This document shows, one piece after another, positions 17,436-27,039 of a DNA stretch of 64,000 bases. The notes beneath the pieces were generated by a model. That model saw nothing but the letters and a program-made list of their open reading frames with translations. It searched no databases and was not told the DNA's origin. Numbering within the stretch: the stretch's first letter is position 1; the number at the start of each line of letters is the position of its first letter. The position numbers and the translations under genes are program-made. The stretch comes from CAWAPS01 sp963783945 (GTDB lineage Bacteria; Actinomycetota; Acidimicrobiia; Acidimicrobiales; Palsa-688): positions 507,501 through 571,500 of the forward strand of contig CAWAPS010000005.1 in assembly GCA_963783945.1 (NCBI GenBank), in the 5' to 3' direction.

Positions 17436-19568
17436 CTAGTGGACGACTATCCGCACGCTGGCGAGGTTTTGGATCAGCCCGAATGGTGTGGTGGTGTCGC
17501 CGTTGCGCTGGGAGGTGACTCGGACTACCGGGAAATAGGTGCCGGGCTGGGTGAAGGTGTAGGTGGCGTGGAGGTGCACCACGGGGCTGATGTGATTGAG
17601 CTGGGTGCTGGAGAAGGTGCCGGTGCCTTGGAAGTCCCATTCCACCTTTACGATGTCCCCGGTGCCCGGCGGCACCTGGGCGTCTACGGAGAAGGTGATG
17701 GGCCGGCCGACGGCGACGTCGATTCTCTGATTTGGCCAGTGGTGTGACCCCGCTCGGGCGGTCAGGGTGACGACGGGCTGAACTCCGTGGCGCTGCTCGG
17801 CGGTTCGCGCCAGCTGCACCTGGTCCAAGGCGTCGATCCGGTAGTTGGTGGTGGCCGGCGCTGGGACACCTTTGGCTATCCAGGCATCCAGGTCGAGTAG
17901 CGCCTGCTGCATTTCCCCGAGGTACTGCACGACGTGGTCGGCGGCATTTGTTTGGGGGCTCGACGCCGGGCCCAAGGGACCATGATCAGCGTTGTCCATG
18001 TACCACAGCCGGTAGTTGTGGGCCACCACTTGTGGTCCGAGGGCAGCTTCGGCCTGTTGCCGGTACCAGTCGGCCGACCACGGGTAGGCCTGGACGTCCA
18101 TGGTGGACTCCAGCATGATCATCTTGCCGTTGAAGTGCCCGTCGGCTACCGATCCGGCGGTGCTGGCTGCCAGTATCGGGCCGACCACGAGGGAACGCTG
18201 GGGTTCGAGGGGCTGGCCATTCGGTCCGAGGTACTGGTTCCAGCCGTACTCGTTGGGGGTTGGGATCTGGTGGCGCTGGTAGTACTGAAGGGCGATCAGC
18301 CACGAGTTGTCGAGCTTTACTGAGGTGCCTGCGGTCACGCCAGGGTTGCTGGCCACTTGTATCGTGTCGCCCGACACTGACACGATCGAAGCGGTCTGGC
18401 CGGCCAGGGGCCCGCTGGTGATGTCCAGGTCGGCATTGTTGAGGTCACCGGCGGGCACGTTGGCCAGCACCAGTCCGTTGGCCCCCGCGACGCCGGTGAC
18501 AGTGGTGTTGTACTGGATTCGAGCCGCCTGGACCGCCGGGTCGTCGTGGCCCTCATAGCCCGGCTGCGTCCAAAAGTCGGTGACATAACTCGGGTCCAGC
18601 GCCCGGACAACAGGCTCGACGGCGAGGAAAGCTCCACCGTTGAGGGTGGCGTACTGCCACCAACCCCGAAGCGGGAACCCGAGTTTTGACACCTCCCGCA
18701 GCACCGCCTGCTGTTCAGGAGTCAACCCGGCAAAAGGATTACCGCTCCCGCCGGGCGCCACGGCGTCGGCGATCTGCGGCAGCTTGTCACCTAGGACCCG
18801 CAAGGCCAGAAGCTCCACCGTCATAAAGCTGGGGATGGCGTTGGGCACTCCAAAGACCATGGGAACCGCGCCATCCCACACCCCGCTGGTGTTCTCCATA
18901 GAGCCGACCACCTGGTAGGCGCCGCCACTGGCCCCGTAGATGTAACCCCGAGGCCGGATGGAGGTGCCATATATCTCTTCGGCTATGACGCGGGAGTACT
19001 TAGCGGCCGCCGCGTTGGCCCGATACGTAGCCAGCGCACCGCCCGCGGGGACACCGCCGGCGTTATTGGTCGACACTACGTAGGCCCCGTTGGAGATGGC
19101 GAAGGCGACCGAGCAGGCCGAGGTGCCCACCTCGGGACAGCCCGGGGCGGCGTTCTCAGTCCCGTCGCCCAGAGTGGGATAGGTGGTCTCGAAGAACCGT
19201 CCCTGGTACTTGTCGACTGCGGGGAAGTAGAAAGCGAACCGGGCATCGGTCCCGGTGAAGCCGCCATGGACATACAAGAAGCTGACCGTGATCCCGGTGG
19301 TGGGATCGGTGATCGATCCCGGCGTCGGCTGGACATCCACATACGGCTGGTCAAGGACAGGATCGACACAAGTCGCGGTGATGAACACGGGGCCGCCAGG
19401 AGAGGACGCCTGACAGGTGGGAGGCGGGTTGGCAGCCGTGGCCGTGGCGGTCGTCGTCAAAGGACTCAGACCGACCGCTGCTACCGCGACCGCTGCGGGC
19501 AGGACCAACCGGAACCATCCGTGGCGGCGACGAGGGGATCCCTCTGCATCCACACGCTTAGCGCTCAT
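17436..19568 (-). CDS. Secreted tannase/feruloyl-esterase-like hydrolase with C-terminal PKD-like domain
   Basis: 710 residues. A Sec signal peptide (LVLPAAVAVAAVGLSPL, Ala-rich cleavage region) is at the N-terminus. The body is an alpha/beta hydrolase of the tannase/feruloyl esterase kind, with the nucleophile in YIYGASGGAYQVVGS (~210-225), a WWQYATLNGGAFL region, and a late YMDNADHGPLG that supplies the catalytic His. The last ~90 residues (ITFSVDAQVPPGTGDIVKVE, then TYTFTQPGTYFPVVRVTS) match a PKD/Ig-like fold, normally a spacer or binding module. It is exported and probably hydrolyses an ester in plant-derived or xenobiotic polyphenols; the substrate is inferred from family only. It is divergent from a TetR gene, which is its likely regulator. 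Confidence 0.75.
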   Translation of the reverse strand: MSAKRVDAEGSPRRRHGWFRLVLPAAVAVAAVGLSPLTTTATATAANPPPTCQASSPGGPVFITATCVDPVLDQPYVDVQPTPGSITDPTTGITVSFLYVHGGFTGTDARFAFYFPAVDKYQGRFFETTYPTLGDGTENAAPGCPEVGTSACSVAFAISNGAYVVSTNNAGGVPAGGALATYRANAAAAKYSRVIAEEIYGTSIRPRGYIYGASGGAYQVVGSMENTSGVWDGAVPMVFGVPNAIPSFMTVELLALRVLGDKLPQIADAVAPGGSGNPFAGLTPEQQAVLREVSKLGFPLRGWWQYATLNGGAFLAVEPVVRALDPSYVTDFWTQPGYEGHDDPAVQAARIQYNTTVTGVAGANGLVLANVPAGDLNNADLDITSGPLAGQTASIVSVSGDTIQVASNPGVTAGTSVKLDNSWLIALQYYQRHQIPTPNEYGWNQYLGPNGQPLEPQRSLVVGPILAASTAGSVADGHFNGKMIMLESTMDVQAYPWSADWYRQQAEAALGPQVVAHNYRLWYMDNADHGPLGPASSPQTNAADHVVQYLGEMQQALLDLDAWIAKGVPAPATTNYRIDALDQVQLARTAEQRHGVQPVVTLTARAGSHHWPNQRIDVAVGRPITFSVDAQVPPGTGDIVKVEWDFQGTGTFSSTQLNHISPVVHLHATYTFTQPGTYFPVVRVTSQRNGDTTTPFGLIQNLASVRIVVH

Positions 19569-19642
19569 CTACCAAACCCCCTGCCGGTACTGCCGAGGCT
19601 AGCCTTAGCCACCGGACAACCCAACAACAGTTACAGACTGGT

Positions 19643-19670
19643 AGCTTATCATGGTCGTAGAGAGTGTCAA
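19643..19670 (-). promoter_or_regulatory. Promoter for the tannase-like gene
   Basis: Reading the minus strand, TTGACA (19665-19670) is followed by 16 bases and TAAGCT (19643-19648). The -35 box is a perfect consensus, and the pair lies ~75 bases before the ATG at 19568. It overlaps the TetR start codon at 19664, so TetR binding near its own start could shut this promoter. Confidence 0.45.
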
Positions 19671-20356
19671 GCTTGCCCGCGCTCGCAGACGCTAGTGCCC
19701 CCAAAAAGGCTGTTCCTCGCCGGCGTGGGATCGCTCGGCGCGAGCAGATACTCGACGCGGCCGTAGAGCTATTCGCCCGACATGGCTACCGCGGAACCGG
19801 CCTACACGCCCTCGGAGAGCGGGTCGGAATAAGCCACGTCGGGATCCTTCGCCATTTCGGCACCAAAGAAGAACTGCTCAAAGCTGTACTGGACCGCCGT
19901 GAGCGGATCCTAGAAGAGCTAACCCGAGACTACCAAGGGACAGGGATCGTCGGCGTTACCAGCATCCCCGTCCCATTCGAGCCTGAGATCTTGACCAGAC
20001 TCGCCACGGTGCTCCGAGCCGAGAACCTAAACCCAGATGACCCTCTCCACGACTACTTCGAGGCACAAAACCACCGGGTACGCGACGTCATAGCCGCGGA
20101 GATCCGAGCCGGGCAGGACAAAGGCGAGATCCGCAGCGACATCGACCCCGAACTCAAAGCGGTCGAGATCGTGGCCTTCGCCATCGGAATCGAAACCCAA
20201 TGGTTATCCAACCCCGCCGTCGACCGTCACAAGGTGCGCGAATCGTTCAGGCGGGCGCTGCTAGACGACCTTACCCGACCAGACGCACCGCGGAAGGACG
20301 CCAGGAAGAGACCAACCGCAACAGCGAAAACCGGACGAAAAACCTCGAGGAAGTGA
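19664..20356 (+). CDS. TetR-family transcriptional regulator
   Basis: 230 residues. The N-terminal TetR DNA-binding domain is complete: RREQILDAAVELFARHGYRG, then LHALGERVGISHVGILRHFG and TKEELLKAVLDRRERIL. The C-terminal ligand-binding half ends with PAVDRHKVRESFRRALLDDL, followed by a basic Lys/Arg/Thr tail. The GTG at 19664 is the first in-frame start; a later start nearer the HTH is possible. It is divergent from the tannase-like gene and lies upstream of the dehydrogenase/SDR pair on its own strand, so it may control either. The inducer is unknown. Confidence 0.9.
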   Translation: MSSLPALADASAPKKAVPRRRGIARREQILDAAVELFARHGYRGTGLHALGERVGISHVGILRHFGTKEELLKAVLDRRERILEELTRDYQGTGIVGVTSIPVPFEPEILTRLATVLRAENLNPDDPLHDYFEAQNHRVRDVIAAEIRAGQDKGEIRSDIDPELKAVEIVAFAIGIETQWLSNPAVDRHKVRESFRRALLDDLTRPDAPRKDARKRPTATAKTGRKTSRK

Positions 20357-20704
20357 CTCCGCCTAGCCAAAATCCTGCCGGTCAGGACAAGCACACAAAG
20401 CACCCCATTTCCCGCGCTCCTCGCGGCCCGACGAGTCCTCTTGGTCAAGAGGCCCAGGGGGATTTGGCACTTCCGGTCTCTCAGTGGGGACGGGTGCGGG
20501 AGAGCTTGGGCGGTTAGACGGTGGTCGGCCAGGCGAGTCCACCGGCGGGGAGCACTCGCAGTCGCTCATCCCAGCCGCTACAAGTATTCTCGCCAGACGG
20601 TGTCGGCCCGGTGTCGCACGTCTCCCGAACTTGCGGCTGCGGCCTTTGAAGACTGAGCTAGTTGCTACTGGACGGTGGAAGAAGGATCAGATGATGAGGT
20701 TCGG

Positions 20705-21640
20705 ATGAGAGCTGTAAGGGGTCATAAGGGAATGCCGCAGCTGGTGGAGGTTGACGAGCCGCCCGGCCAAGGCGAGACCATCACGATGAAGGTCGCGGGT
20801 ATATGCGCCTCCGACCTCAAATACCTGGCTTTGGGGACCGAGCGGATCTTGGGCCACGAGCTGGCCGGGGTGCGAGCTGACGGCACGCCGGTGTGCGTCG
20901 AAGGGCTCTTTGGTTGTGGTCAGTGCGAGTACTGCCTTGAGGGACGAAACAACCTGTGCCATCAATCCTCGAAGATGGCACTTGGGATCATGCAAGACGG
21001 GGGCATGGTCGAACAGTTCCGGGTGCCCTCTGACAAGCTCATCGAGCTGCCGGTGGGGCTGGACATCGCAGACGCGTGCTTGGTCGAGCCGGCATCGGTG
21101 GCGTGGCATGGAGTTCGACTCGGCGGCATCTCAGCCGAGACGCGGGTGGCGGTGATAGGAGGTGGGTCGATCGGACAGCTGGCCGCCGCCGCTGCCCAGA
21201 CCCAGGGGGCCGGTGAGGTCGCCCTCCAAGCCCGTTATCCCCATCAGCACCAGATGAGAGAACGCCTAGGCGTCGGCGAGCCACAAGGCCTCTATGACGT
21301 TGTCATCGAAGCGGCCGGCTCCCCGAGCGGGATACAGCGCTGCGTCGAGCTGGCCAAGCCGGGAGCGACCATCGTGATCCTCGGTGTGGTGTTCGGTCCC
21401 CTAGAGGTCCCATTCAGCTCTCTCCTCACCAAGGAACTGCATCTGGTGGCCTCGATAGGCTATTGCGGCCACCCCGGTGAACGGGAGATGCGCCCCGTAG
21501 CCCAGATGCTCGCTTCCCGACCCGAGATACCTGACTCTCTCATCACCCGCCGGTTCCCCCTAGAGGACGCCCCCGAGGCCTTCCGCGTCGCGTCGGACCG
21601 CAAGTCCGGGGCGCTAAAAGTGGTCGTGGAAGTAACATGA
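20705..21640 (+). CDS. Zinc-type alcohol dehydrogenase (MDR family)
   Basis: 311 residues from ATG 20705. It has the medium-chain reductase layout: a GroES-like domain with catalytic-zinc ligands (AGICASDLKYL, GHELAG), a structural-zinc loop (FGCGQCEYCLEGRNNLC), then a Rossmann domain with VAVIGGGSIGQLAAAAAQ. The NAD(P)-binding glycine motif is intact. Most family members oxidise alcohols or polyols, or reduce the matching carbonyls. The protein is somewhat shorter than the ~340-370 norm, with a compressed stretch after the Rossmann beta-alpha-beta (ARYPHQHQMRERLGVG). A TetR gene precedes it and an SDR follows. A related gene, internally deleted, lies at 23713-24147. Confidence 0.85.
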   Translation: MRAVRGHKGMPQLVEVDEPPGQGETITMKVAGICASDLKYLALGTERILGHELAGVRADGTPVCVEGLFGCGQCEYCLEGRNNLCHQSSKMALGIMQDGGMVEQFRVPSDKLIELPVGLDIADACLVEPASVAWHGVRLGGISAETRVAVIGGGSIGQLAAAAAQTQGAGEVALQARYPHQHQMRERLGVGEPQGLYDVVIEAAGSPSGIQRCVELAKPGATIVILGVVFGPLEVPFSSLLTKELHLVASIGYCGHPGEREMRPVAQMLASRPEIPDSLITRRFPLEDAPEAFRVASDRKSGALKVVVEVT

Positions 21641-21782
21641 CCCTGCTTGCCCTCTGGCACGGCTCCACTGTGGCAATCGAACGCCGTCTCCCGCTCTTGA
21701 CCGTTCGGCCAGCCGTCCATCACGGCTGCGACCCGCGCTCTTTCCACCCGATGACCCAGGAGAGTCTTGAGGTGCTCGACTA

Positions 21783-22541
21783 ATGAGACAGTTACGCGAC
21801 CGGGTAGCGGTAGTCACCGGTGCTGCCAGCGGGATTGGCCTGGGCATTGCCACCGCTTTTGTCGCCGAGGGCATGCGCGTTGTGATGGCCGATGTCGACA
21901 GCGCCCGTCTCGACCGTGAAGCCACCGCCTTGGGCGATAACGCGCACGGTGTGGTCTGTGACGTCGGGAATCCAGACGCCGTCGAGTCTCTTGCTCAAAC
22001 AACGCTCGAACGCTTCGAGGCCGTGCACCTGATCTGTAACAATGCCGGCATCATCCGATCCGGACGCAGCTGGGAGCTGTCGCTCGAAGACTGGACTGCT
22101 GTACTTCGCGTCAACCTCCTCGGCACCCTCTACGGCATCCAGACATTCGTGCCGCTCCTGCTGGCATCAGGACAAGAAGGCCACGTCGTCAACGTGGCGT
22201 CAATGGCCGCCGTTGTGCCGATGCGCGGCATCGGGCCGTACAACGTCGCAAAACACGGCGTGCTCGGCCTGACCGACACGCTGCAAATGGAACTCCGCGA
22301 CGCGGGCGCGCCGGTTGGCGTAAGCCTCGTGATGCCAGGACGGGTGCCCTCACGCTTGGGTCGCCCGCCCCAAGACCCCACCGAGCCTAGATTCGACCCG
22401 GACGAACCCGGCGTCGTGCCGGCATCCGAAGTCGGGCGCATCGTCGTCGACGCCGTGCGAAACGACCAGATGTACGTTTTCACCCATCCCGAGCGCATCA
22501 CCGAAGTCGAAGAGCGCTTCGCTCGGATCACCGCCCGCTAG
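21783..22541 (+). CDS. Short-chain dehydrogenase/reductase
   Basis: 252 residues, standard classical-SDR length. Visible are the cofactor motif TGAASGIG (~12-19), the acidic strand MADVD suggesting NAD preference, NNAG (~88-91), the catalytic Ser in VNVASMAAV, and YNVAKHG with the Tyr and Lys of the YxxxK dyad. It probably oxidises or reduces a hydroxy/keto group in the same pathway as the upstream zinc dehydrogenase, 142 bp away. The start ATG 21783 directly follows a TAA, and the ribosome site is weak. Confidence 0.9.
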   Translation: MRQLRDRVAVVTGAASGIGLGIATAFVAEGMRVVMADVDSARLDREATALGDNAHGVVCDVGNPDAVESLAQTTLERFEAVHLICNNAGIIRSGRSWELSLEDWTAVLRVNLLGTLYGIQTFVPLLLASGQEGHVVNVASMAAVVPMRGIGPYNVAKHGVLGLTDTLQMELRDAGAPVGVSLVMPGRVPSRLGRPPQDPTEPRFDPDEPGVVPASEVGRIVVDAVRNDQMYVFTHPERITEVEERFARITAR

Positions 22542-22863
22542 CCCCAAAACACAATCGTCGGCGATGGCGTGGGGCGCCTCACACGTGCAGATCGGAGCGG
22601 ACAGAACAGCCACGCCTAGCGCAGCCTTCGGCCGCAACCAAGGCCCCTCGGCTGGTTCTGGCTGGTGGTATGGAGGGAGCGCCGAAGTCTGCGGTGAGGC
22701 GCTGGTGGTTCTGTTGACCATCGGTTGTCTGGCCGGCAAAGCCGGCCCTGTGCGCTCACGCCGGTGATCGTGGCGAACTAGAGAGGACTGGTCCCGCCTC
22801 GTTCCGTTGGGCTCGACTTCTCGATGGCAAGTCAGAAGTCGAGTCTTGAGAAGGGACGGGGCC
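22542..22863. repeat. Intergenic stretch with two hairpins
   Basis: About 320 bases with no gene. A perfect GGCCGGC/AAA/GCCGGCC hairpin occupies 22731-22747 and may end the SDR transcript. A second perfect 10-base inverted repeat, CTCGACTTCT at 22812-22821 and its complement at 22834-22843, lies ~20 bases before the next small frame and could be part of a mobile-element end. Confidence 0.45.
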
Positions 22864-22989
22864 ATGTCCACGTTCGAGGATACGCATCGGGAGCACGTAC
22901 GGGCAGCCTCGCCATGTTCGACCGGCTGATCTTCAGGGGCCATCTGATCTCCTTCTACTATCCGGGCGGGGTCAGTGCCTTCCTGTGAC
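22864..22989 (+). pseudogene. Remnant of a repetitive MFDRLIFRGHL-type protein family
   Basis: ATG 22864 starts MSTFEDTHREHVRA. After a frameshift near 22910 the next frame gives MFDRLIFRGHL and ISFYYPGGVSAFL before a TGA at 22989. I recognise this as the N-terminus of a widespread, often multicopy actinobacterial and proteobacterial family of unknown function that looks mobile; that identification is from memory. Only ~40 of several hundred residues remain. The adjoining inverted repeat at 22812-22843 may have belonged to the same element. Confidence 0.4.
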
Positions 22990-23003
22990 ATGACGGGGCC
23001 CCT

Positions 23004-23649
23004 TTGACCGGGTTCAAGGGAAACGACGTCGGTTGCCCGTCACCGGCGATCGCCAGCCCCAGCGATCTCGAGCAGGCCGTCTTGAAGTTCCAGCAGGCGG
23101 GGGTTACCAATGTAACCGTCGCCGACTTCGTCGGCAGCTTCTCCAACTTCACGGCGATCGCCCAGCAGCAAGGCTTCAAACCGAAATACGGCAACCGGAT
23201 GAGTCGATTATTGCGATCTCCTATGGGAGCCAGCACCCTGACTACGACAACATCGCTGGCGCCATCGCCGTCACCGCCAGCCGCTACGGCGAAGAACGAA
23301 CCGCGGGTACGGTGCCGACCCCAGCGACAGCGAAATGCAGTCAGATTTTCCAGATGAAGGTGGCCCTCTATAAACAAGGAACCACGATCGGGCACAACAA
23401 GGGTGCCATACGCGACCGGCTGTGGATGTTCAAGGCCGCGGGGAGCACACTCCCGTGCTTTCCCGCGAGGCACTGGCGGCCGGGCTACAAGCCGCCAGAT
23501 CGGTCGACTTCTCCTTCCCGTTCAGTCCGAACGACTTCTCCGGGTATCACGTCACCTACGGCGGCCAGTACTGGCGGGCCGACCAGTTCATGCCCGGTTG
23601 CGATTGCTGGCAGGTCGTCGATCCCAACTTCTATCCCAGCTATGCGTAG
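23004..23649 (+). pseudogene. Leu/Ile/Val-type ABC substrate-binding protein, C-terminal remnant
   Basis: Three frames together give the C-terminal half of a periplasmic binding protein family 6 member. Frame 1 reads LEQAVLKFQQAGVTNVTVAD and FTAIAQQQGFKPKYG. Frame 2 continues ISYGSQHPDYDNIAGAIAVT and RLWMFKAAG. Frame 3 ends VDFSFPFSPNDFSGYHVTYG, then YWRADQFMPGCDCWQVVDPN and YPSYA. The signal peptide and the first lobe are missing, so the gene is 5'-deleted as well as frameshifted at ~23200 and ~23445. A second binding-protein gene, also broken, lies at 27571-28805. These proteins normally feed an ABC importer, and no permease or ATPase gene is present in the window. Confidence 0.65.
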
Positions 23650-23712
23650 AGCGAAACAACAACTAAGGCAGGGACGGCTGCCACAGGACCGTTGGGTCCG
23701 ACGGGAGTTAGG

Positions 23713-24147
23713 TCAAGGTTCGACGACGACCTTGAACACGCCCTTCGACTTGTCCGCCGCGACCCGAAACGCCGCAGCAGCATCATCGATAGGGAAACGA
23801 TGCGTGATCAGGGTGGCAGGCAGCTCCGGCCTCGACGCCAGCATGTCGGCCGCCTCGGCAAACTCGCCCCGGCCTTTGTGGCTGCAGTAGCAAAGGGATG
23901 GGCGCAGCGCTATCTCCCGAAGGAAGCCTCCTGGTGCGGCCAAGCGGTCTCTGGACCGTAAATGCCCAGGTACCTCGAGCACCCCCGCGAACTCGTGGCC
24001 AGCGATCTGGGTACTCCCACACCGCAGGTAGGCAAGGTCGGACCCGCAGATGCCTACCGCGGCGACCCGCACAAGCTCACCGTCACCTTCGGGTTCGTCG
24101 ACCTCGACCACCTCGACGGCTGGAGGGGTGTTCCGAACCGCCTTCAC
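23713..24147 (-). pseudogene. Zinc-type alcohol dehydrogenase with large internal deletion
   Basis: The 144 residues begin as an MDR enzyme (MKAVRNTPPAVEVVEVDEPE, AAVGICGSDLAYLR, GHEFAGVLE) and end as one (CYCSHKGRGEFAEAADMLAS, FPIDDAAAAFRVAADKSKG, VFKVVVEP). The central ~170 residues, with the structural-zinc loop and the Rossmann fold, are missing, while the frame is kept. The ends align with the intact enzyme at 20705-21640, so they are paralogues. It cannot bind NAD and is surely inactive. It is the last gene of a minus-strand operon after the enoate reductase and SDR. Confidence 0.8.
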
Positions 24148-24175
24148 GACGGCTCCTTTGGCCCGGGCCTCACCT

Positions 24176-24991
24176 TCACAGGCCTACTGCGGCTATCTGG
24201 CCGCCATCTGCGAGGATGTCGCAGGCGGCGACGAAGCTCGCTACCGGTGAGCAAAGGAAGACGGCCACAGCGGCCAGCTCCTCGGGGAGTCCAAGGCGCC
24301 CGATGGCGGAGTTATCGATCATGTTGCGGGTGAACTCTTCGGTAGTTCCCGGTTCCAGGCGTGACATGGGGGTGTCGACTGCGCCTGGTGATAGTGACAC
24401 CAACCGTGCCCCCCTTTCGCCGAAGGCTTTGGCCTCGCGCTTGACCAGGGAACGCACTCCCAGCTTGGACAGCGGGTACGCCAGCTCGACTGTGGGTGCC
24501 AGATGGGCAAGTCCCGCGGCTCCCTCTGGTGGCAACGCCTCGCTGAACGCCGCTAACGCGTCTGGCGGCAGCGGGAAATAGGAAGAGTTCGACGCGAATA
24601 GAACCGCGGCCGAACCCTTCGCCATGTGGGGGAGAATCGTGCGGACCAGTCGGGCTGTGGCGTCCAGATTTACCGCCAGGATCCGCTCGGGAGTACCCAT
24701 ATGGGGCGATATCCCGGCGGTGTGAACCAAGGCCGCGATCGGCCGGTCACCTAATGCGCCGAGGAGCTGGTCCGGCCAGGCCGGATCGGCGACGTCCCCG
24801 GCCAGCACCTCGACACTCCTCGCAGCGCTGCGCAGCGAAGCGGCCACGGCTTCCAGCCGGGACGCGTCGATGTCGCACATCAGAAGTTGGGGCCAGCCAG
24901 CTTGCCCCAACTGAGATGCGACTTGGGACCCCATGCCTCCCGCTGCACCGGTGACCACCGCGACGCCTTCGGGCAGCTTCTGGTTATTCAC
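24176..24991 (-). CDS. Short-chain dehydrogenase/reductase
   Basis: 271 residues from GTG 24991, chosen because it starts just after the upstream gene's stop; earlier starts would overlap that gene by ~70 bp. Motifs: TGAAGGMGSQVASQLG for the cofactor, the MCDIDAS acidic strand, ASNSSYFPLP with the active-site Ser, YPLSKLGVRSLVKR with Tyr and Lys, and the SPGAVDTPM turn. The insertion between the Ser strand and the YxxxK helix is longer than usual. Lying 20 bp after the flavin oxidoreductase and 28 bp before the deleted dehydrogenase, it belongs to a catabolic operon. It appears intact although its neighbours are damaged. Confidence 0.85.
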   Translation of the reverse strand: MNNQKLPEGVAVVTGAAGGMGSQVASQLGQAGWPQLLMCDIDASRLEAVAASLRSAARSVEVLAGDVADPAWPDQLLGALGDRPIAALVHTAGISPHMGTPERILAVNLDATARLVRTILPHMAKGSAAVLFASNSSYFPLPPDALAAFSEALPPEGAAGLAHLAPTVELAYPLSKLGVRSLVKREAKAFGERGARLVSLSPGAVDTPMSRLEPGTTEEFTRNMIDNSAIGRLGLPEELAAVAVFLCSPVASFVAACDILADGGQIAAVGL

Positions 24992-25010
24992 GTCAACTCT
25001 TTCCTGAACG

Positions 25011-27039
25011 TCAGATTCGGGCAGCGACATCGGCGGCTGTGCGCACCGCGCCCTGGATGTATCCCATGCCGTTGCAGTCACCGATCATGTGCGCCTCGAT
25101 TCCAGCGCCGGCCAACTCATCGAACAGGAACCTGTTGGGCATCGCTTCCTTAGCGACAATCACCACCCCGGCCGGCAGGCGGATCTGCTCACCCTGGGTG
25201 TCGACGAAGAAAACCGCGTCGAGCTCGATACGAATGCCGGTCGCGGCAGGGTGGAGAAAGATGTCGGTTTCGGACATCTCGGCGAGCATCACCGAACGCC
25301 GAGCCGGGGACAGACCCCAGCCGAGCTGGGCGCCCTCGTCGATCACCCCGACCTTGCGGCCTTGTTGGTGTAAGAACTCGGCCAGCTGCATACCCACCAG
25401 GTCACCGCCGATGATCACCACCGGCTCCCTGCCATCAGCCTCATGGGCGCCCAGCAGTAGAGAATGAAGGGAGGAAGCGTCATGTACGTGGGGAAAGTGT
25501 CGGCCCTGGATCTCAGGCGGTCCTTGGATCGCACCGGTGGCGACGATCACCACGTCGGGCTCTAAGGCCCTAATGGACTCCAGTGATGCCGGACTGTTCA
25601 GCTTCACGTCAACTTCGAGTTCCTCGAGGCGGTCTTCTAGCCACCGCACGAAATGACCGTTGGGTCGATAGGTGATCGCCGCCACCCGGGCCGCGCCACC
25701 CAGCTCGCCGGTTGCCTCCAACAGGGTGACCGAATGGCCGCGCAGCGCCAATCGTCGGGCAGCTTCCATACCGGCCGGACCGCCTCCTGCCACCACCACC
25801 CGGCGCCGGATCTGGGCGGGACGTAACAGGTCCTCCTTCTCGAACCCCACCTCCGGGTTCACCGCGCAGCGAAGCGGCTGGTTGAGCATCGCCTGGCTGA
25901 GACACCGATAGTCGTAAATGCACGGCCGCACCGACCGCACACCTCCTTCAGCGAGGTGGCGGGCGAAGTCTGCATCGGCGATCTGCTTTCGGCCCATCGC
26001 CATGAAATCGAACTTGCCCTCTCCAATCGCCCGGTCCGCCACCTCGGGATCGATCCGCCCCACCGTCACCACAGGCAGGGAGACCGATTCCTTGACCGCC
26101 GCCGCGTAGGGGATCAACTTGGCCGGCTCATGAGGTAGGAAGGAGCTGAACAGAGCCTTGGTGACGAGGTAGTCGTGGATGGTGGTGACAGTGATCGCAT
26201 CAACCCCCGCCTGCTCCGCGATGGCGGCCGTCGCACGAACATCGTCCAACGTGATTCCGCCCGGGATGTAGAACTCGGCCGCGTTGAGTTTGCACAGCAT
26301 CGGGAAATCACGGCCGATCCGTCGGCGGATCGCCTCGATCACTTCCTTCATCAGCCTTGCCCGGTTCTCCACTGAGCCGCCGTAGGGATCGCTGCGGCGG
26401 TTCTCCGCCGGAGAAAGGAAGGAAATTGATGACGTAGCTGTGACCGGCGTGCAGCTCGATCGCGTCGAAACCCGCCTCCACCGCCCGGGCGGCCCCATCG
26501 GCGAAATCTGATATCAGCGCGGCGATGTCATCGTGGTCCATCTCCTTGAACTGCGCTGCCGCGACCGCATGGCCGATCGACGACAACGCCAGCTCGTCGG
26601 GAAAGAGGGTTTCGAACAGGCTGCGACCGAGGTCTTCGTCGCCGGGCCGGGGAAGTGGCAGGGAGGGACACAGCAGCGGGACGCCCGCGACAATGTCCGA
26701 GGACGAAGTGGTACCCCCGTGATGCAGCTGGGCAGAAATCCTCCCCCCGTTGCGGTGAATCGCATCAGTCATACGCCGCAAACCGGGCAAGAACCGATCA
26801 TCGGAAATGCCCACCTGGTTGGTCTGCACCTGGCCGCGCGGGTAGCTCACACCCACCGCACCCATCGTCAGCAAAGCCGCGCCACCAGCCGCACGAGCAG
26901 CGTAGAACGCGACGCTCTCGTCGCTGATAGTCCCATCCCGACTGGCAAGGTTGGTACCCATCGCCGTCTGAAAGAGACGATTGGGAAGCTCCAGGGTCCC
27001 GATCCTCCCCGGCGCCAACAAGTTCGCATAGCTCGTCAC
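25011..27039 (-). pseudogene. FMN/FAD NADH:flavin oxidoreductase (2,4-dienoyl-CoA reductase type), frameshifted
   Basis: From GTG 27039 (VTSYANLLAPGRIGTLELPN) the N-terminal half is an old-yellow-enzyme barrel (NRLFQTAMGTNLA, QLHHGG, DAIELHAGHSYVINFL). At ~26413 the frame breaks: a TTCC is tandemly duplicated, adding 4 bases. The next frame resumes exactly with SPAENRRSDPYGGSVENRAR, then the FeS-cluster cysteines (RSVRPCIYDYRCLSQAML, PLRCAVNPEVG) and a C-terminal FAD/NAD domain (VVVAGGGPAGMEAARRLALR, VVIIGGDLVGMQLAEFL). Apart from this lesion the ~670-residue enzyme is complete. Such enzymes reduce activated C=C bonds, including dienoyl-CoA or steroid and aromatic intermediates. It heads the operon with the SDR and ADH downstream. 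Confidence 0.85.

Noticed and set aside
17217..17747. A 176-residue plus-strand frame from ATG 17217
   Set aside because: It has a ribosome site, but after ~8 residues it becomes composition-driven and overlaps the tannase-like gene's 3' end.
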